A DNA stretch of 64,000 bases from CAJINA01 sp964636125 (GTDB taxonomy: Bacteria; Desulfobacterota; Desulfobacteria; Desulfobacterales; CAJINA01). The translations under genes were made by a program, and so were the position numbers. Of this stretch, positions 16,295 through 24,266 are shown in pieces. Every line of letters begins with the position of its first letter. Positions within the stretch are counted from its first letter, which is position 1. Under the pieces are notes generated by a model that was not told the origin of the DNA, did not search any database, and worked only from the letters and a program-made list of their open reading frames with translations. The DNA lies in assembly GCA_964636125.1 (NCBI GenBank), contig CAZWPX010000017.1, positions 16,460 through 80,459 on the forward strand, read 5' to 3'.

Positions 16295-17632
16295 TTATCC
16301 GTTCACCGAAAAACTGGAGTTGTAGTTGATCTCTCTCTTCCTGGAGAAAAACCCTACGTCCATGCTCCGTTTGGTATATTTGTAGGTAAACTGGAAAGGT
16401 TCCTGATCATGATCCAGTCCTTTTTCACAGGCATCAATGAGTTCCGCCATCATGCGGCCCACAACCGGAGCATTCTTGTACTGGTTGCCGGAACTTCCGA
16501 TGGCCATGTAAAATCCGGGCAAATCTGATTTGTCATAGAGGGGAATCCAGTCATCGGAACAGTCGTAGAGATCCACGACCCCTTTGGGCTGATTGGGAAC
16601 CTGCAGGGTGGGAACTCTTTTGCCAAGGCGGTAGCACTGGGCTTTCCATTGTTCTTCGGTCAGGACATTGTCCCGGCCATGACCGCCTTTGCCGGCGTAG
16701 AACTCATCCGGGTCAACCCATTCCTGGGGATCGCAGTCCGGGTCTTCGCTGCCGATAAGGAAAGTGTTGCCGACTTCCGGTCTCACATAACAGCCGATAT
16801 CACCGTCAGACATGTGGTAGCCGTCGTTGAGGTAATCATAATCGTCCGGCGAGGGGCAGTACATGACTTCATGACGCAAGGCTTTGGTTTTAATGTTGCA
16901 GCCTTCCCAGACCCCTTCGGCCATCTGGTTGATCTTGTAAGAATGGGGTCCGGCCACATTGACGACAATACCGGCATCAAACTGCGTACCGTCTTTTAAC
17001 GTAATACCGGTAACTTTACCGTTTTCACTTCTGACATCGACCACTTCCGCTTTGAAGATGAACTCAGCCCCTTTGGCCTCCGCGGCCCGCATGATATTGT
17101 GGGCCGACAGAGCCGGATCATTTACATACCCACCTTCAGGGCAGAAAATACCGCCCTCCAGATGTTCGGTGGGCTCGTTAAAAAACTTGGGATCCTCAGG
17201 ACGACGCACGGGCCAGAATTTATGCAGATCTAAAACCGAAACCTCTTTCTTGATCTTCTCATTGTCCCACTCTTCATATTGAACGCCCACCTCATCATAA
17301 TTGGCCTGGACTTTCCGCCAGTCATGGCCATCGGATTTGAGCAAAATGGAACCCGTGTTCATATACTTGGCAAGACCCTTTTCATCTTCAACATGGTCCA
17401 GATAATTTTCCCAATCCAGCCAGTATTTAAAGCCTTCATAGGCCATGGCCACCCCGTCTGCGGTCGAATAATGGGCCCGGACAATGGCACATGAACCGGC
17501 GGTGGAACCTTCACCGGCATCGGCCAGTTTGTCCACGCTGAGAGTTTTGTACCCCATTTTAGAAAGCTCGTAAGCGATGGGGGCTCCAATAACGCCGGCA
17601 CCGATGATAATTGCATCATATTTTTTGTTCAT
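16295..17632 (-). CDS. FAD-dependent amine/amino-acid oxidoreductase (DAO family), copy 2
   Basis: 445-residue flavoprotein, probably a sarcosine- or dimethylglycine-type dehydrogenase. The nucleotide-binding motif GAGVIG is near residues 12-17, and GSTAGSCAIVRAHYS follows at the substrate/FAD region. NVAGPHSYKINQMAEG and GSSGNQYKNAPVVG mark the DAO fold. It is paralogous to the protein encoded at 5786-7093. The start ATG 17632 follows AAAGGAG at good spacing. It lies between soxG and etfB, and its stop is one base from the etfB start, so ETF is the likely electron acceptor rather than oxygen. Confidence 0.9.
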   Translation of the reverse strand: MNKKYDAIIIGAGVIGAPIAYELSKMGYKTLSVDKLADAGEGSTAGSCAIVRAHYSTADGVAMAYEGFKYWLDWENYLDHVEDEKGLAKYMNTGSILLKSDGHDWRKVQANYDEVGVQYEEWDNEKIKKEVSVLDLHKFWPVRRPEDPKFFNEPTEHLEGGIFCPEGGYVNDPALSAHNIMRAAEAKGAEFIFKAEVVDVRSENGKVTGITLKDGTQFDAGIVVNVAGPHSYKINQMAEGVWEGCNIKTKALRHEVMYCPSPDDYDYLNDGYHMSDGDIGCYVRPEVGNTFLIGSEDPDCDPQEWVDPDEFYAGKGGHGRDNVLTEEQWKAQCYRLGKRVPTLQVPNQPKGVVDLYDCSDDWIPLYDKSDLPGFYMAIGSSGNQYKNAPVVGRMMAELIDACEKGLDHDQEPFQFTYKYTKRSMDVGFFSRKREINYNSSFSVNG

Positions 17633-17731
17633 GGTGTTCGTCTCCTTTATAAGCCAACTGGCCGCTATCAGTTATCTATCCGCAAACTTATCATCGTCGG
17701 CAGCAGATAGCGTCTTAAAATTACTCCGCCA

Positions 17732-18364
17732 CTAAATACTTGTGATCCATTGCGTGAATCGGTCTTCGCCGGCCGGCCTGAGCCCGAACTCGCCACCGGC
17801 GCCCAGGATAGCATGGACCATGTCCTTTCCATACCCCCGTGAACAGGTCAGCACAACCCCCGCTTTTTCCGCGTCCCGGTTCAGGGTCACGATCTGGCAG
17901 GGAACATGGGAAAAGGGGCCCTGATAAAGAAAGGGGACCTCTTTCTCGGGGGCCATAAAATCCAGGGCGGACAGTTTTTCACAAATTGAAAAAACCGCTT
18001 CTCCTATCAATGCCACAAACATCGTGTTTTCGGAAACATCGGTAAATTCCGCTTCTCCGGGGATATCCAGGCTCTCCCCGTCCAGATGATACAGGGAGGT
18101 CTGGGTCCGGTTCATCCGATTGGCCAGGATTCCATTTTCAAAAACAGACTGGCCCGGAACGTCCGGAAGGGTCATCCCGAAAGGTTCTTTTGATACCAGA
18201 TCCGGGGACTGCAGGTCAAACCGGGTTCTGTGACTCAGGTCCACAAGATAGGGCCCCTCGCCTTCGCCCTGGTATTCCAGAACCACATTCCAATTATCCC
18301 GCTGCTCCGACTTGAGGGGCGTTGCCTTGAAGACAACCGGTGAGTATCTTTTTATCTCGTTCAT
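17732..18364 (-). CDS. soxG: Sarcosine oxidase gamma-like subunit
   Basis: 210-residue protein in the position of SoxG in heterotetrameric sarcosine oxidase operons, directly after soxA. It shows the GcvT-like SoxG pattern, with LVDLSHRTRFDLQ near the N-terminus, LDIPGEAEFTDVSENTMFVALIG in the middle, and LTCSRGYGKDMVHAILGAGGEFGL near the end. Sequence identity to well-studied SoxG is expected to be weak, so the call leans on position, size and this pattern. In the known enzyme the gamma chain supports assembly of the complex. An AAGGGA site precedes the ATG. Confidence 0.75.
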   Translation of the reverse strand: MNEIKRYSPVVFKATPLKSEQRDNWNVVLEYQGEGEGPYLVDLSHRTRFDLQSPDLVSKEPFGMTLPDVPGQSVFENGILANRMNRTQTSLYHLDGESLDIPGEAEFTDVSENTMFVALIGEAVFSICEKLSALDFMAPEKEVPFLYQGPFSHVPCQIVTLNRDAEKAGVVLTCSRGYGKDMVHAILGAGGEFGLRPAGEDRFTQWITSI

Positions 18365-18374
18365 GATTGTTCCC

Positions 18375-21293
18375 TTACAGTTTCATTCGTTTGCCTTGCG
18401 GGTCGTAAAAAGGCATTTTAACCACTTCTCCATGCAGCAGTTCGCCGTCGCACCCATCTTCAAAGAAGGAGAGCCGGGTGCCAATCTCGGAAAGGTCTGC
18501 TTCTACCAGGGCCATGCCCACCGCTTCGTTGAGGGTAAAACTGTCCCTGGCCGTACAAACATATCCACGGATATCCTGATCCACGACAATGGCACCGTCG
18601 CTGGGGGCGCGCCCCTGGTTCTCCATTTTGAACCCCACCAGTTTCAGGCGGGTCATATCGTTTTCGGTCTGACGCAGGGCAACGGCGCCGACAGTTCTCG
18701 CCTCGGCCTTTTGACGGTCCCATAAAAATCCCAGTCCTACATCCAGAAGATTGGTGCGCTGTTCCGATTCCTGCCCCAGGATAATGTGGCATTTTTCCAT
18801 ACGCAGCACATTCTGGGCTTCGACCCCGAAGTTCTGAATATTAAACGTTCTGCCCGCCTCTTTGAGCATGAGCCAGACAGATTTCATATAGGAAGCCGGC
18901 ACATGCAGCTCATAGGAGAGCTCACCCACGAACCCCAGACGCATGGCCCGGGCCGGGATGGTATCCTGGATCTTGAATTCCTTGTATTCCGCAAATCCAA
19001 AAGCTTCATTGGAGACATCAATATCCACCACCTTTTCAAGCACCTGCCTGGCATTGGGACCGGACAGGTTGATAACGCCCATTGAATCGGTCAGGTTGAC
19101 CAGGGCAAAATCCCAGCCATCGTACCTGGTATGATAGCGGATCCACTCCACGGTCTGACCGGCCCGGCCGGTGGAAGTGGTGAAGTAGTAATCATCCTCG
19201 CCCAGTTTGACCACAACCCCGTCATCAATGACGCAGCCGTCGTCGTTGCACATGGCAGAGTATTTGACCCGCCCTTCTTTCACCTTGGTCATGTCAGACA
19301 CATAGACCCTTTGCAGGGCTTTTAACGCATCGGGCCCGTGAATCCTGAATTTCCCGAGGGTGGAGCCATCCAGCATGCCCACATTATTTCTGACATTTTC
19401 AATTTCCTTCCGGCAGGAAAAATCACTGGAGAAGTAACGCGCTCTCTGCCACACACCGATGTTTCTAAAAATACCGCCGTCATTACGCTGCATTTCATCC
19501 ATAGGCGTCTGTTTGAACAGGGTGTGATTGGTCCCGGCATAGGTCGCAACCCGGGTGGGCACCAGGGGCGGCCTGACGGTTGTGGGCCGGATGGTAATAT
19601 CCGGCAGCGCCTGGTATTTGGCGGCATACAGGGGTAAGTTGTGCCCCGGGATTCCCCCCTGGCCGGGCCCCAGGCCGGCGCCGGAAAAGCGTTTGATCAG
19701 TTCCGGTACGTCAAAGCCCTTATCAATGGCCTGTTTGACATTTTTTATGGTCGTGTCTTCATCAAAACAGATAAAGCTCTTGCGGCCCTTGACCGGCGCG
19801 GTGACAAACTTGGTGCCCCGCGCAGGGCCGGGTAAGGTGTCCAGTTCTTCCCGGGCGGCCGCGACTTCAGCCCCGGCGGTGTTCCCGCAATCCAGGGCCG
19901 CCTGGAGGCCGGCCAGCCTTCCCGACACTTCAATGGCATTGCCATTGTCCAGTCCCAGCATTCTGCCGGCCGCATACATTTTCGCGGGCAGTTCGGCAGG
20001 GAGAAAAAAACCGGTATGGTTGTCATACTTGAGTTTGGCCTGAGCCACGGTCAGGGCACCAGTCACCGGGGTCAGTCCGGCGGAGGCGACCAGCAGATCA
20101 CAGTCCACGGTTTTGGAGGCCGTGCCGTCAATGCTTGTCAGGGTGACCTTTTTCACCTGCTTGCCGTGGGCCCGGGAGGCGACCCACCCCCTGAGCACGG
20201 TGATCTTCCGGTCGCGAAACGCCTTGAGCAGGTCCTCATCCTGGCCGTCTTCACGGACATCCGCGATACACCCAATGGCTAGGCCCAGATCGTGAAGGGT
20301 CAGGGCGGCTTCCAGGCCCAGGTCATGACCGATGCTGAACACGGCGTTGTCACCGGGCAGCAGCCCATAGGTGTTCGCCAGCCGCAAGGCACAGGCGGCC
20401 TGCATAACCCCCGGACGCTCATTGTTGTCAAAAATCAGGGCCCGTTCGATACAGCCGGTGGCCACGACCACGGCCGTCGCCCGGATTTCAATATAGCGTT
20501 CATCAAAGGCATCCGTGTCTGTGCCGATCTGGAAGCCGGTAATCAGGTTGTTGTTATAGGCCCCCACCATGGAGGTGTGAGGAAATACCCGGATATTAGA
20601 TGCATTTTCCACTTCCCGGGCCAGTTGCCCTGCCCGGTCGTGGAAGGTCTGACCATTTTTGTACGCCGTCGTCCGGTATTCAAAATGGCCGCCCAGCCAG
20701 GGCCTGGCTTCCATAAGAATGACCCGCAGTCCCTTATCCGCCGCTGCCAGGGCAGCCGTCATGCCGGCCGGCCCACCGCCCAGCACACAGACGTCGGTGG
20801 TGGGAAAGATTTCATCATATGTCCCGGGCATTTGAAAATCAGGGGCCAGCTTGCCAATGCCGGCGGCTTTCCTGATCTGCTTCATGGCAATGGGCCAGAT
20901 CATGGCCGGCTTGTGCATGGTATCGTAGTAAAATCCGGCCGGCATGGCCCAGTCCAGTTTATCCATAAACCCCATCAGGTCATGTTCGGCGGAGCCTTTT
21001 ACATTCTGCGCCTTGATAACCATACCCGGCTTCAACAGGGTGTTTTCAGTTCTGACATTGGGTATGCCATCCACTTCCATCAATGTATTGGAACACTCCC
21101 CGTCCAGGCTGTAAAGCCCCCTGGGCCGGTGATATTTAAGGCTGCGGGCATAAATTCTGACACCATTTGAGTACAGGGCAGTCGCGATGGTATCCCCTTT
21201 GGCGCCGTGTAATTCCTCGCCTTTATATAGAAAAGGAATCTTTTGGCTCGTATCGATTTTCAACGTGGGCAGTTGATTAAACCTGTTCATCAT
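18375..21293 (-). CDS. soxA: Sarcosine oxidase alpha-like subunit
   Basis: 972-residue multidomain subunit. Order: an N-terminal Fer2_4-like domain (about 15-95, with ARSLKYHRPRGLYSLDGECSN), a pyridine-nucleotide oxidoreductase domain with CVLGGGPAGMTAALAAADKG near residue 170, a linker, then a GcvT/aminomethyltransferase domain from about 600 (RARYFSSDFSCRKEIENVRNN, GVINLSGPNARQVLEK) with its C-terminal barrel (GFVGELSYELHVP, MRLGF). In the family this subunit binds NAD and transfers the methyl carbon to tetrahydrofolate. The start overlaps soxD by ATGA. The length is normal for SoxA. In an anaerobe, and next to etfAB, it is likely part of a dehydrogenase rather than an oxygen-using oxidase. 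Confidence 0.93.
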   Translation of the reverse strand: MMNRFNQLPTLKIDTSQKIPFLYKGEELHGAKGDTIATALYSNGVRIYARSLKYHRPRGLYSLDGECSNTLMEVDGIPNVRTENTLLKPGMVIKAQNVKGSAEHDLMGFMDKLDWAMPAGFYYDTMHKPAMIWPIAMKQIRKAAGIGKLAPDFQMPGTYDEIFPTTDVCVLGGGPAGMTAALAAADKGLRVILMEARPWLGGHFEYRTTAYKNGQTFHDRAGQLAREVENASNIRVFPHTSMVGAYNNNLITGFQIGTDTDAFDERYIEIRATAVVVATGCIERALIFDNNERPGVMQAACALRLANTYGLLPGDNAVFSIGHDLGLEAALTLHDLGLAIGCIADVREDGQDEDLLKAFRDRKITVLRGWVASRAHGKQVKKVTLTSIDGTASKTVDCDLLVASAGLTPVTGALTVAQAKLKYDNHTGFFLPAELPAKMYAAGRMLGLDNGNAIEVSGRLAGLQAALDCGNTAGAEVAAAREELDTLPGPARGTKFVTAPVKGRKSFICFDEDTTIKNVKQAIDKGFDVPELIKRFSGAGLGPGQGGIPGHNLPLYAAKYQALPDITIRPTTVRPPLVPTRVATYAGTNHTLFKQTPMDEMQRNDGGIFRNIGVWQRARYFSSDFSCRKEIENVRNNVGMLDGSTLGKFRIHGPDALKALQRVYVSDMTKVKEGRVKYSAMCNDDGCVIDDGVVVKLGEDDYYFTTSTGRAGQTVEWIRYHTRYDGWDFALVNLTDSMGVINLSGPNARQVLEKVVDIDVSNEAFGFAEYKEFKIQDTIPARAMRLGFVGELSYELHVPASYMKSVWLMLKEAGRTFNIQNFGVEAQNVLRMEKCHIILGQESEQRTNLLDVGLGFLWDRQKAEARTVGAVALRQTENDMTRLKLVGFKMENQGRAPSDGAIVVDQDIRGYVCTARDSFTLNEAVGMALVEADLSEIGTRLSFFEDGCDGELLHGEVVKMPFYDPQGKRMKL

Positions 21294-21550
21294 TGCTTGG
21301 CCTCCGGCTGCTCCCTTTCAAGGTTTGTCGTCGTATCCCGGAATATGGTAAACCAGGCGCCGCAGCCATCCCGGTGAAACCACCACTCCTGCTGGATGCC
21401 AGCCACACACTCGTTCATGTGCACATAATCACACCAGGTTTCGGGCGTCAGATCTTCTTCTGCAGGTCGCGGCCCTTTTTCTTCTCCACCGTATCTGAAT
21501 TCATATCCGTTTCTTTTTCCACAGACCGGACATGTAATGGTTAAAGCCAT
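21290..21550 (-). CDS. soxD: Sarcosine oxidase delta-like subunit
   Basis: 86-residue zinc-binding subunit of the heterotetrameric enzyme. It has ITCPVCGKRNGYEFRYGGE at the N-terminus and WCDYVHMNECVAG and EWWFHRDGCGAWF after it, matching the CPxCG and HxxGC pattern of SoxD. Start ATG 21550 is eight bases from GGAG (complement of 21559-21562). An ATG two codons earlier lies only two bases from that site and is less likely. Its TGA overlaps the soxA start. A truncated four-helix-bundle ORF sits between it and soxB. Confidence 0.9.
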   Translation of the reverse strand: MALTITCPVCGKRNGYEFRYGGEEKGPRPAEEDLTPETWCDYVHMNECVAGIQQEWWFHRDGCGAWFTIFRDTTTNLEREQPEAKQ

Positions 21551-21552
21551 TT

Positions 21553-21771
21553 TCATTTCTCCTTTATGTAAAGCATCCGGATATAATCCAAGGTTGTCTT
21601 TCTCCCATATCCTTCGGCTATATTTGAGGGAATCGAAACAACCGATCTTCTGATCTGTGATGTTAATCCGTATTTTTCTTCCTTTGGGAATGTTGTGGTT
21701 ACTCTATAAATTTCCAAACAAAGTCGGTATGACTTTTGCCATACGCTTAAATCTTTGAAGCTTTTTAGCAT
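21553..21771 (-). pseudogene. Truncated four-helix bundle (S23/IVP family) protein
   Basis: A 72-codon frame reads FKDLSVWQKSYRLCLEIYRV, then FPKEEKYGLTSQIRRSVVSI, then NIAEGYGRKTT. This is the well-known four-helix bundle family found as intervening sequences in 23S rRNA and as free-standing genes. Family members are about 115-125 residues; this one stops at LYIKEK, losing the last helices. Its end overlaps the soxD ribosome-binding site and the TGA lies inside ATGAAAATG. It interrupts the usual soxB-soxD junction. The upstream sequence has the low-complexity CCTTGAATCCTTGG-type string that often flanks such genes. Probably a non-functional insertion. Confidence 0.7.
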
Positions 21772-21897
21772 TTCACTCGAACCCTTGAATCCTTGGCCCC
21801 TTGGACCCTCTATAATAACGTCTGTTCAGTTGGAGATAACTCATTTTTTGCCAGAATATACTACAACTAATCGGGAGATGACCCCAATTTTTTTATT

Positions 21898-23121
21898 CTA
21901 ATTGTCCGGGCTATAGCTGACCAGCGCGGCTGTTTCGCCCATGAGCTTATGTTCCTGGTATCGTTTAAGGGCAAAAGGCTTGAGAATCTCGGGACAGGTA
22001 TTGGTGGCCATGAACCGGGACATGTACTTGCCCACTGCTGAGCAGGACTTAAAGCCAAAATAGCCCCAGCCGCAGTCCATGAAAAACCCCTCTATCTGGT
22101 TGTTGCCATCCATGATGGGGGCCATATCCGGGGTCATGTCCGCCAGGCCGCCCCAGATGCGCATGAACCGCACCCCCCGCAGGCAGGGCAGAAACTCTGA
22201 CAGGGCTTCGGCCTGGTGCTTGATGTAATGGGCAGTATTCAAGGTAGTATAATTGGGCCACGGATCCATGTGGGCCCCGGTGGCGATCTCCCCTTTCAGG
22301 GTCTGGTTGGCATAAGCATGATAGGCACCGGAAGAAACCACGTGGTTCAGCAACGGTTTCAAGGGCTGGGTCACCATGGCCTGGATGGTCAGAACCGAAA
22401 TGGGCAGCTTGATACCCAAAAACCCGTGAATCAGGGCGGCCGAATAGCCACCCGCGGAAAGCAGGACCTGCTTAGTATGAATCACGCCTTTATCAGTAAT
22501 TACAGAGGTGACCTTACCGTTCTGTGTACCGATACCGATAGCCTCGGTCTGCTGGTGGATTTCAACTCCTTTTTTAGCCGCCCCCTTGGCAAGACCCCAG
22601 ACCACGGCATCATGACGGACAACACCGCCCGGCGGATGATACATGGCACCGTGGACAGGAAAGGTTATGTCCTCGGAAATATTCAAAGCCGGGACCAGTT
22701 CTTTGGCTTCTTTGGCATCAATTAGATGGGATTCCACACCGTGGAACTGGGCGGTGGCAATGTTCATCCGGGCGGCTTTCATGGCCGCCTCGGAATGCAT
22801 GAGATTGAGATTCCCGCAATTGTTAAACATTAAATTGTAATCCAGCTCCCTGGTCAAAACCGGCCAAAGATCCAGCGCCTCCTTATAGAGCGGTACGTTG
22901 TGGCTGGTCCGCTGGTTGGCCCTCACGATGGCTGTGTTCCGGCCGGCCCCCCCGTATCCGATGTAATTCTTCTCGATAATCGCCACATCGGTGATGCCGT
23001 AATCTCTGGCCAGGAAATAGGCCGTTGCCAGACTGTGCAGTCCACCGCCGATGATCACCACGTCATAACTTGATTTGAGCCCGGTCTGCTTGCCCCACAT
23101 GGGTTTGGTTTTGAACAGCAT
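21898..23121 (-). CDS. soxB: Sarcosine oxidase beta-like subunit (FAD)
   Basis: 407-residue flavoprotein with DVVIIGGGLHSLATAYFLARDYG at residues 20-42 (GGGLHS nucleotide-binding loop typical of SoxB). It also has VAIIEKNYIGYGGAGRNTAIVRAN, including the GGAGRNT stretch around the FAD/FMN region, and IWGGLADMTPDMAPIM with DCGWGYFGFKSC near the C-terminus, all characteristic of the sarcosine oxidase beta chain. In the family this subunit carries the substrate site and noncovalent FAD plus covalent FMN. It is the first gene of the leftward operon soxB-(S23)-soxD-soxA-soxG-DAO-etfB-etfA-sigma54 activator, with a good promoter at 23176-23204. Confidence 0.92.
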   Translation of the reverse strand: MLFKTKPMWGKQTGLKSSYDVVIIGGGLHSLATAYFLARDYGITDVAIIEKNYIGYGGAGRNTAIVRANQRTSHNVPLYKEALDLWPVLTRELDYNLMFNNCGNLNLMHSEAAMKAARMNIATAQFHGVESHLIDAKEAKELVPALNISEDITFPVHGAMYHPPGGVVRHDAVVWGLAKGAAKKGVEIHQQTEAIGIGTQNGKVTSVITDKGVIHTKQVLLSAGGYSAALIHGFLGIKLPISVLTIQAMVTQPLKPLLNHVVSSGAYHAYANQTLKGEIATGAHMDPWPNYTTLNTAHYIKHQAEALSEFLPCLRGVRFMRIWGGLADMTPDMAPIMDGNNQIEGFFMDCGWGYFGFKSCSAVGKYMSRFMATNTCPEILKPFALKRYQEHKLMGETAALVSYSPDN

Positions 23122-23175
23122 GTGCTTTCTCTTATTGTTTGGATTTATAATGTGTTAGGGATGATTTCTATTTGA

Positions 23176-23204
23176 TCCATACGTGATGTAATGTTTTATG
23201 TCAA
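23176..23204 (-). promoter_or_regulatory. Candidate sigma-70 promoter of the sox-etf operon
   Basis: Read leftward, a perfect TTGACA (complement of 23199-23204) is followed after 17 bases by TATGGA (complement of 23176-23181), about 55 bases before the soxB start. The -35 forms a mirror pair with TTGACA at 23245-23250 on the other strand. Confidence 0.5.
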
Positions 23205-23244
23205 CATATAAAAAGAAATTTGATTGTTTTTATTACATTTTATC

Positions 23245-23273
23245 TTGACATGAACGGATTAATAGACTAAAAA
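23245..23273 (+). promoter_or_regulatory. Candidate sigma-70 promoter of the second RpiR gene
   Basis: TTGACA (23245-23250) is followed after 17 bases by TAAAAA (23268-23273), facing the RpiR gene at 23340. The -35 is perfect and the -10 is weak. It faces away from the soxB promoter, leaving about 40 bases between the two -35 boxes for regulator binding. Confidence 0.35.
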
Positions 23274-23339
23274 TCAATTATTTTAATAAATTATAGTAAT
23301 TTTACAATTACCTTTTCAGTATGCAAAAGGACCCGCGAC

Positions 23340-24212
23340 ATGACCAATACTTTACACCCGGTTATCTCCGAAATCACCAACAAGCTGGAATCCCTGACTC
23401 CGAAAGCCCAGACCCTGGGCAATTACATCATGCAGAATCCGGCCAAGGTGGTTTTCATGACGACTAAAGAACTGGCTGAAACCTGTGAAGTCTCCGAAGC
23501 TACGGTTGTCAGGTTTGTGGCCTCTATAGGGTATCAGGGATATAGTGATTTTCAACAGGCGCTAAAGGATTTTATCAACACCGGCATGTCCCTGCCGGAA
23601 CGGGTTGACATGAAGGGCATCAAGGAACCCGGCGTGGACCGCCTGCACCGGGGGGTCCTGGAGGAACTCAACAACCTCAAGTACATGTACGAGACCATTG
23701 ACGTTGAAACGATGAATCAGTTTGTCACCTATCTCGACGAAAGTGAAACCGTCTTTATTACCGGATCGCGATTGTCCTATACGTTTGCCTATTATCTGGG
23801 CTGGTCCCTGACGAAAATCAGAAAGGGAATCCACATCTTTAACGGCAGCGATTCGACCACCATAGACTTTCTGACCAATGCTCCGCCAAACTCCCTGGTC
23901 TTTCTGACGGCCACCACCCGGTATCCCAACGAACTGATCAAGCTGAGCAAATTGGTTCGCCGGCTCGGCCACACACTCCTGGTATTGACCGACGCGTCGA
24001 TCTCCCCGGTAATCCCGTTTGCCAATCTATCCCTGGTGGTTCCCTCGCGATCCATACCCTTCATCGGCAATGTCTCCAACATGCTGTGTGTAATTCAGTA
24101 CATGGTGCAGGAATTAGCCTCCCGCAGGGGCGACGCCCTGCAAAAACACCAGGAGCAGTTGGAGCAGGTCTACATGGAAAATGATATTTTGTTTAACCTG
24201 ATGTACCCGTAG
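23340..24212 (+). CDS. RpiR/HTH_6-family transcriptional regulator with SIS domain, copy 2
   Basis: 290-residue regulator. The N-terminal HTH_6 domain contains TTKELAETCEVSEATVVRFVASIGYQGY, and the SIS domain contains VFITGSRLSYTFAYYLGW, NGSDSTTIDFL and VFLTATTRYPNELIKLSKLVRR. It is divergent from soxB and paralogous to the regulator at 11180. AAGGA precedes ATG 23340 by eight bases. By position it should control the sox-etf operon, while copy 1 faces the AOR-methyltransferase operon. The ligand is unknown. Confidence 0.93.
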   Translation: MTNTLHPVISEITNKLESLTPKAQTLGNYIMQNPAKVVFMTTKELAETCEVSEATVVRFVASIGYQGYSDFQQALKDFINTGMSLPERVDMKGIKEPGVDRLHRGVLEELNNLKYMYETIDVETMNQFVTYLDESETVFITGSRLSYTFAYYLGWSLTKIRKGIHIFNGSDSTTIDFLTNAPPNSLVFLTATTRYPNELIKLSKLVRRLGHTLLVLTDASISPVIPFANLSLVVPSRSIPFIGNVSNMLCVIQYMVQELASRRGDALQKHQEQLEQVYMENDILFNLMYP

Positions 24213-24266
24213 GCCTTTAAGATTATGGACATTGTGCCCATCCACAAACAGCAACCTTTCTATCAT

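Noticed and set aside
20292..21170. 292-residue frame on the plus strand
   Set aside because: Antisense to soxA, which accounts for the region fully.
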